A stretch of 64,000 nucleotides of DNA from Anas platyrhynchos (lineage: Eukaryota; Chordata; Aves; Anseriformes; Anatidae). Under the pieces are notes generated by a model that saw only the letters and a list, made by a program, of their open reading frames with translations, was not told where the DNA came from and made no database searches. Positions 60,901 through 64,000 of the stretch are shown piece by piece. The number at the start of each line of letters is the position of its first letter. Within the stretch, counting starts at the first letter, position 1. Location: positions 10,775,501 to 10,839,500 of the forward strand of contig NC_092604.1 of the NCBI RefSeq assembly GCF_047663525.1, given 5' to 3'. Both the position numbers and the translations under genes were made by a program.

Positions 60901-63462
60901 CTGCAGGCACGTTACCCCAAAGGCTGAGCACTGTTTTGAGCTAAAACATCAACACGTGCAACACCCGTATGCTTTGTGCAGAAAGAGGTTTATTTCTGGG
61001 AGGCAGAGATGCCCCAGGCTGGGACTTAAACACTTAGGGTAGAGACACCCGTACTCAAACCAAGTCCAGGAAGAGACTGGGAAGTGACTCTCCCTTTTTA
61101 GGGGGTAACCAGCGGCTAAGGCAGTGAGCTGAGCAGGGGTATGTGGTTGATGGCAAAGGTTTCGTTATCATTTCCCTTTCCTGTGTTTCTTGATGGTGCG
61201 TTCTGATTCCTCTGGTGCATTCTGTAACCTCTGCTCTCTCTGTAACACGAGTGTCAAACTGTGTTCAGGCGCTGCAGAGAGCCTCTTCCAATAGAATTTG
61301 GTTAAACAACGCTAAAAACAGGCATTTTGTTTCTCCCGATGACCACCAGCATACAGATGAAGCTTTCTCCTTTCAGCACACTAGGCAAATTGTGGGCTGG
61401 GATGGAGCAGTGAGCATCCACGCATTCACAAGACACAACTGAAACACCACCAAGCTCCCTACCTTTTCAGCCTTTGTCATCAGTCCTATCACCATTTGCT
61501 TCCCAACCTCCCCAAAAAACAGCTGATTGCTTTCATCCTCCAGCAGCTCCTGCAAAGGGAACAGAAGGCTCCGTGAGCGGCGGTGGCAGCTTCTGGGCAG
61601 CTCTGGACTTCCCAAACGTTCACTTCCCGGAACTAAAGCAGCAACATGGCCAGGTAAACACCACCAAAGCTGGCCACAGGGGCCAGGGGATGCTCTTCCC
61701 CCCAGATCAAGACAGGATTACGAAAGTTAAGCAAGGGGAGCTTGAGCTGTTTCAGCTTTTACTTGCTCTAGAGGGGCAAAGACTTCGTTCCTGCTTGAAA
61801 CACGCTGCCAGAAACGTGCCATGGGAGTGCAGGAGCCACAAGGAAGGCCAGCCCCAACCCACTCACTGAGACATCCTCACCTGGAAGGCCTGCCTGACGC
61901 AGTGCAGCTTGGCAAGGAAATCCTGGTCACTGTAGCAGCCGAGGAGCTCTGTCCTAGAGAAGGAGAGGGGAAGGACTGCATAAACGTCAGTTCTCCTGGC
62001 ATCCGTGATCCTAACAAAAATGCTCCTCTAAAAAAATATCCCAGTCTCTGCCTAGGAGAAAGTAACAACTGCGTTCCCTTTGTAGAGCTCCATGGAGGAC
62101 CACAGCACCCCTACTACGGCTGTTAGAGCACAGGACTGCACAAGCCAGCCACGAAGAACAGTTCCACTTCTCCTCGCTAATTTCCTGAGATAATTACGCT
62201 TTCTTACCATGTGTCCAAAAAAAATTTAGGGATCGTTCCCTGGGAAGTCCAAACAAGCAGGAAAAATACTAAAAGCTTCCTGCCCCAAAGGGTTATTCTG
62301 GTTATAGGGCTGCTCAAAAGCAAATGAGACGGTCACAATCAAAGGGGCCGTGACACCAGGACCCGTGACTCCCGGTGGCACTCACCTCAGCGTCCGGCAC
62401 GCAACCTTCCCTTCTTTCACTAGCTGCAGAGCTTCTTCATAGGCCGCCACTGGCTTCGAGAGATGGAAGGGTATCTCCTCAAAGTGAAGGGAGTCAAAGA
62501 GCTGTAAAGGTGGCAAGAGACACGAGAAAAAAAAAAAAGTGATCTCTGATACCTGCAAATACCCAGAGACTGCACACAAGCACGATGTACCTTCTTCAGC
62601 TGGGAAACTTTGTTAGTGCCAATTATTTCATGCAAAGATAATTCTTTTTCCACCAGTTTCAAAGCTGCCTCAGCTCTGACAGCTCAATATCCCCTAAAAT
62701 TCCCCAACCAAGCCACGTTACATTAGATTTACAGTATTTTCCTAGCTGTTGTGGCATGTTTTCTTTAGTAGATGGGAAAACGACAAGTAAGTGTTGGTTG
62801 GAGAGGACTTGGAGTCACACTTGGAGTCGGACTGGTGCCCACACTAGATCAGGTCAGATGTGGTTTGTTCTGGGAAGTCCTGAAAGCCTCCAAGGAATGA
62901 GATCCCCTGACCTTCCCGGGGAGGGCTGCACCGTGCCCCTCATGAAAAACCTTTTCCTAATATCCACCCAGCTCCTCGTTTTATCATCTTCCTCTACTAA
63001 GATGTGTTTAACCCTGCTGTCTTTGTGGCTCCCCTCCAAGCAGTTGACCTGCTATGCTCCACTGAAACTGAAGTCACCTCTGCTGCAGAGAAGAAGGAGT
63101 CCTCGGAAATGGAGCTGTCCTCATCGTCCGTCCGAAGCCGTAACGACCCATCCGCCAGCGGCAGCATTAAGGTCTTCTCTGGAGGTGGGAAAGGAGCTGC
63201 ATGTGTTGGAGGTTACAGACCACCAGTCCTCAGAGCCACCGTGGTTTCTATTCCAGCCACCCACCCCCCAAAAAGCGCTGTCACCGCTTCATCGCCTGGC
63301 TGATGAAAAGAGACAAAAGCATGGAAAGGAAGCTGCCGGCTCACCCAGATCCAGCAGCATGCTGTCCGAGGGAAGCGAAGACCCAAACTCTTCCTGGAGG
63401 TGGTAGGCTCGATGCAAGAGGGACTCCAACTTCTCTGCAAACTCCCTTTTCTGGGACTCCTC
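57980..63462 (-). CDS. MIGA2: Mitoguardin 2 (MIGA2/FAM73B), C-terminal part
   Basis: MIGA2 is a mitochondrial outer-membrane protein that promotes fusion and tethers mitochondria to ER and lipid droplets through VAP binding. Coding exons seen, transcription order: 63345-63462, 63078-63178, 62386-62501, 61881-61953, 61463-61549, 60759-60857, 60130-60264, 59400-59453, 58802-58918, 57980-58180. Phases close to 366 codons plus TGA. Landmarks: EFAEKLESLLHRAYHLQEEF, an FFAT-type motif SEDSFFSAAE-LFDS across the 63078/62501 junction, TELLGCYSDQDFLAKL, ELLEDESNQLFFGEVG, NPKAFLESYEEMLHYAL, CMSFFDIVLDFILMDAFEDL, NRWLSDSFKET, VPDGFISHFYSVSEHV, LSRRRSEILLGYLG. Human MIGA2 is about 590 residues (recalled), so roughly 225 N-terminal residues, including the membrane anchor, lie beyond the right edge. 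The acceptor of the first exon (CAAG|GAGGAG) is weak, so its 63462 boundary is tentative. The donor after 60759 (GTCGGT) is also weak. The gene runs in the same direction as DOLPP1, upstream of it. Confidence 0.95.
62843..62990 (-). mobile_element. Diverged CR1 LINE fragment in MIGA2 intron
   Basis: The plus strand carries CR1 antisense features: ACTAGATCAGGTCAG, then CCTCCAAGGAATGAGA and CATGAAAAACCTTTTCCTAA, which resemble the internal part of the CR1 3' region read in reverse. It is old, lacks the 8-bp tail, and its limits are approximate. Confidence 0.55.
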
Positions 63463-64000
63463 CTTGAACAGACATAAATGGCACGCTTAATTAGTCAGCT
63501 GGCAGGGACAGACTGACAGCACAAACACGGGAGGAAATTTCAGTCAAATAGGATTTACAGTTTGCAGATTAAATGGTGAAAGAGAACTTAATCCTACGAT
63601 ACAGCTAATAACGCAAGGGAAGGAAAGCTGCTAGACAGCCTAATTCAAACCCTCCGGCATTTTTAGCTTCACTATTTCATTTTCATTATTTAAAAAAAAA
63701 AAAAAAAAAAGTGGAAGAAAGAACTTTAACCTGCCATCCAGAAAAACAGGTGTCTTTATAGATCACTTAATTCTCCTGACTTGTGACTTTAGCCTAATTT
63801 CAAGAGGGAACCGCATCAGAAAAGCCGTGTTGAAAACAGCAGAGTATCCAGAACTGGATAACAGAGTAAGAGTCCTTGGGTTAAGGTGCTGGGCATAAGC
63901 AAAGTTTGCTGTAAGCACGAGTAGATAGACAAAAAGGAGGAGAAAAGTAAGACTTACACAGCATCTTGCCTTCATGCCCCTGTGTCTGCATGAGTATCTC
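63463..64000 (-). other. MIGA2: MIGA2 intron (upstream of the first visible exon)
   Basis: No MIGA2 exon was recognised here. The region contains an 18-nt A tract near 63691-63710. A 70-codon minus-strand frame (63763-63975) has a hydrophobic stretch but no resemblance to MIGA2. Confidence 0.5.

Noticed and set aside
62756-63406. 216-codon plus-strand frame
   Set aside because: It runs antisense through a decayed CR1 fragment and two MIGA2 exons, so it is a shadow frame.
1-64000. CRISPR arrays, tRNA or rRNA genes, bacterial operons, viral genes
   Set aside because: None is supported. Gene structure, introns and CR1 elements show a bird nuclear genome, and the block is conserved vertebrate synteny rather than an unknown gene system.

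Overview
The window is vertebrate nuclear DNA, almost certainly avian: split genes with GT-AG introns, CpG-island promoters, and CR1 retroposon tails with the (ATTCTGTG)n end typical of birds. The CR1 tail subtype (near 18.1 kb) looks to me like waterfowl copies, but that species hint is weak. Four protein-coding genes were rebuilt exon by exon and recognised by comparison with human proteins recalled from memory. No database search was run.

Layout, left to right. (1) PTPA (PP2A activator), minus strand, 20476 down to 4033: nine coding exons giving 297 residues. The last exon, about 25 residues, is not in the window. (2) A head-to-head CpG island at about 20.4-21.1 kb with several YY1/TISU-type CAAGATGGC elements, shared by PTPA and CRAT. 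(3) CRAT (carnitine O-acetyltransferase), plus strand, 21010-34162: 14 coding exons, exactly 626 residues, ending in a peroxisomal SKL tripeptide. It has a long 3' UTR to about 37.2 kb. (4) DOLPP1 (dolichyl-diphosphatase), minus strand, 51894 down to 40219: eight coding exons, exactly 238 residues, with a complete PAP2 phosphatase triad. Its 3' end lies tail-to-tail with CRAT within about 100 bp. (5) The DOLPP1 CpG island at 51.4-52.3 kb, with ten CCAAT boxes in 300 bp, two NRF1 sites in a local duplication, and a perfect TISU element pointing the other way. (6) MIGA2 (mitoguardin 2), minus strand, the last ten coding exons from 63462 down to 57980 (366 residues). The N-terminal part lies beyond the right edge, and a long 3' UTR probably runs to about 54.3 kb.

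Gene order and orientation (PTPA-, CRAT+, DOLPP1-, MIGA2-) match the human 9q34 block in mirror image, so this is ordinary conserved synteny. The genes do not form a pathway. CRAT and MIGA2 both act in mitochondrial or lipid metabolism, DOLPP1 recycles the dolichol carrier for N-glycosylation in the ER, and PTPA matures PP2A. I saw no tRNA, rRNA, CRISPR, viral or bacterial gene. The points most worth a second look are regulatory: the CCAAT array with a possible divergent transcript, an in-frame N-terminal extension and an alternative start exon of CRAT, a hairpin-forming minisatellite beside PTPA exon 1, and a weak tandem splice donor in MIGA2.
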